NCBI RefSeq assembly: GCF_024347435.1
Contig: NZ_AP025480.1
Span: 2,418,001-2,482,000, forward strand
Reading direction: 5' to 3'
DNA from: Vibrio cyclitrophicus
GTDB lineage: Bacteria; Pseudomonadota; Gammaproteobacteria; Enterobacterales; Vibrionaceae
DNA length: 64,000 nucleotides
The notes beneath the pieces were generated by a model. The model was given only the letters and a program-made list of their open reading frames with translations. It was not told where the DNA came from and searched no databases. A program made the translations under genes and the position numbers. Within the stretch, counting starts at the first letter, position 1; each line of letters opens with the position of its first letter. This document shows positions 63,787-64,000 of the stretch, in pieces.

Positions 63787-64000
63787 ATGTCTCATGATGA
63801 CGACTTAGAGTTATTCCAACAAATGATGGGCGATGTTAAGCGTATCGACCATGACACCGCTGAACATCAAAAGGTACATAGAGTTACCGAATCTCACCTT
63901 GCCAAGCGTGAAGCCGCGATGTGGCTGTCTGAGGATGAAAAAGATTACCTTTCACTCGACTATTCTCCAATGGTCAAACCAGACGACGTCATTGCTTATA
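63787..64000 (+). CDS. smrA: SmrA-like Smr-domain endonuclease (N-terminal part only)
   Basis: Starts MSHDDDLELFQQMMGDVKRI and runs off the right edge after 71 codons. The visible part is the acidic N-terminus and the following basic stretch (HLAKREAAMWLSEDEKDYLS) that precede the Smr domain in SmrA proteins; the Smr domain itself lies outside the window. It is probably a nucleic-acid endonuclease. Confidence 0.8.
   Translation, partial: MSHDDDLELFQQMMGDVKRIDHDTAEHQKVHRVTESHLAKREAAMWLSEDEKDYLSLDYSPMVKPDDVIAY

Overview
The window is chromosomal DNA from a gamma-proteobacterium, almost certainly a marine Vibrio. The reasons are the complete Vibrio-type polar flagellar locus (flgAMN, cheVR, flgB-L, tandem flagellins, flaG-fliD-flaI-fliS-flrA), the Vibrio-specific flgO-flgP-flgT outer-membrane ring genes, and a chitobiase very like the V. 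harveyi enzyme. An intergenic repeat family and a curli locus suggest one of the coastal marine lineages, such as the Splendidus clade. That last placement is an inference, not a measurement.

Region 1 (1-26.8 kb): polar flagellum. Reading leftward on the minus strand are cheV-cheR, flgBCDE, flgFGHIJ, flgKL, three tandem flagellin genes, flaG, fliD, flaI, fliS and the start of flrA. On the plus strand are flgA, flgM and flgN, and then the divergent flgO-flgP / flgT pair. Sigma-54 type promoters (GG-N10-GC) lie upstream of flgB, flgF, flgK, flgT and flgO. Sigma-28 type promoters (TAAAG-N14-GCCGNTAA) lie upstream of two flagellins and flgM. This reproduces the known Vibrio flagellar hierarchy: FlrA/FlrC with RpoN first, then FliA held in check by FlgM.

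Region 2 (27-46.6 kb): after a small orphan gene (26955-27461), a complete aryl polyene (APE) pigment cluster of about 20 genes. A leftward arm carries a lipoprotein, a SAM methyltransferase and an FAD oxidoreductase with halogenase signatures. A long, tightly overlapping rightward operon carries a Cys-less chain-length factor, an acyltransferase, two ACPs, a membrane protein, an acyl-ACP ligase, a dehydratase, a glycosyltransferase-acyltransferase fusion, an aromatic amino acid ammonia-lyase, a thioesterase, a LolA-like carrier, an MMPL exporter, a DUF3261 lipoprotein, ketosynthase, dehydratase, ketoreductase, ketosynthase and a terminal lipoprotein. Together they should make an aryl starter, extend it as a polyene on ACP, attach it to a lipid and export it to the outer membrane.

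Region 3 (46.7-57.7 kb): housekeeping and accessory genes. These are gltX, a copper-export ATPase behind a clear CueR-type promoter with a coupled DUF411 protein, a KdgM-like porin, chitobiase (chb), a TraB-family protein, and a small secreted protein gene that looks frameshifted.

Region 4 (57.7-62.6 kb): a full curli (functional amyloid) locus. csgGFE runs leftward; csgB, csgA, a small CsgC/CsgH-like gene and csgD run rightward.

Region 5 (62.6-64 kb): a tRNA-Pro(UGG) gene beside a decayed duplicate of its 3' end and flank, a 46-aa DUF3149 membrane protein, and the start of smrA.
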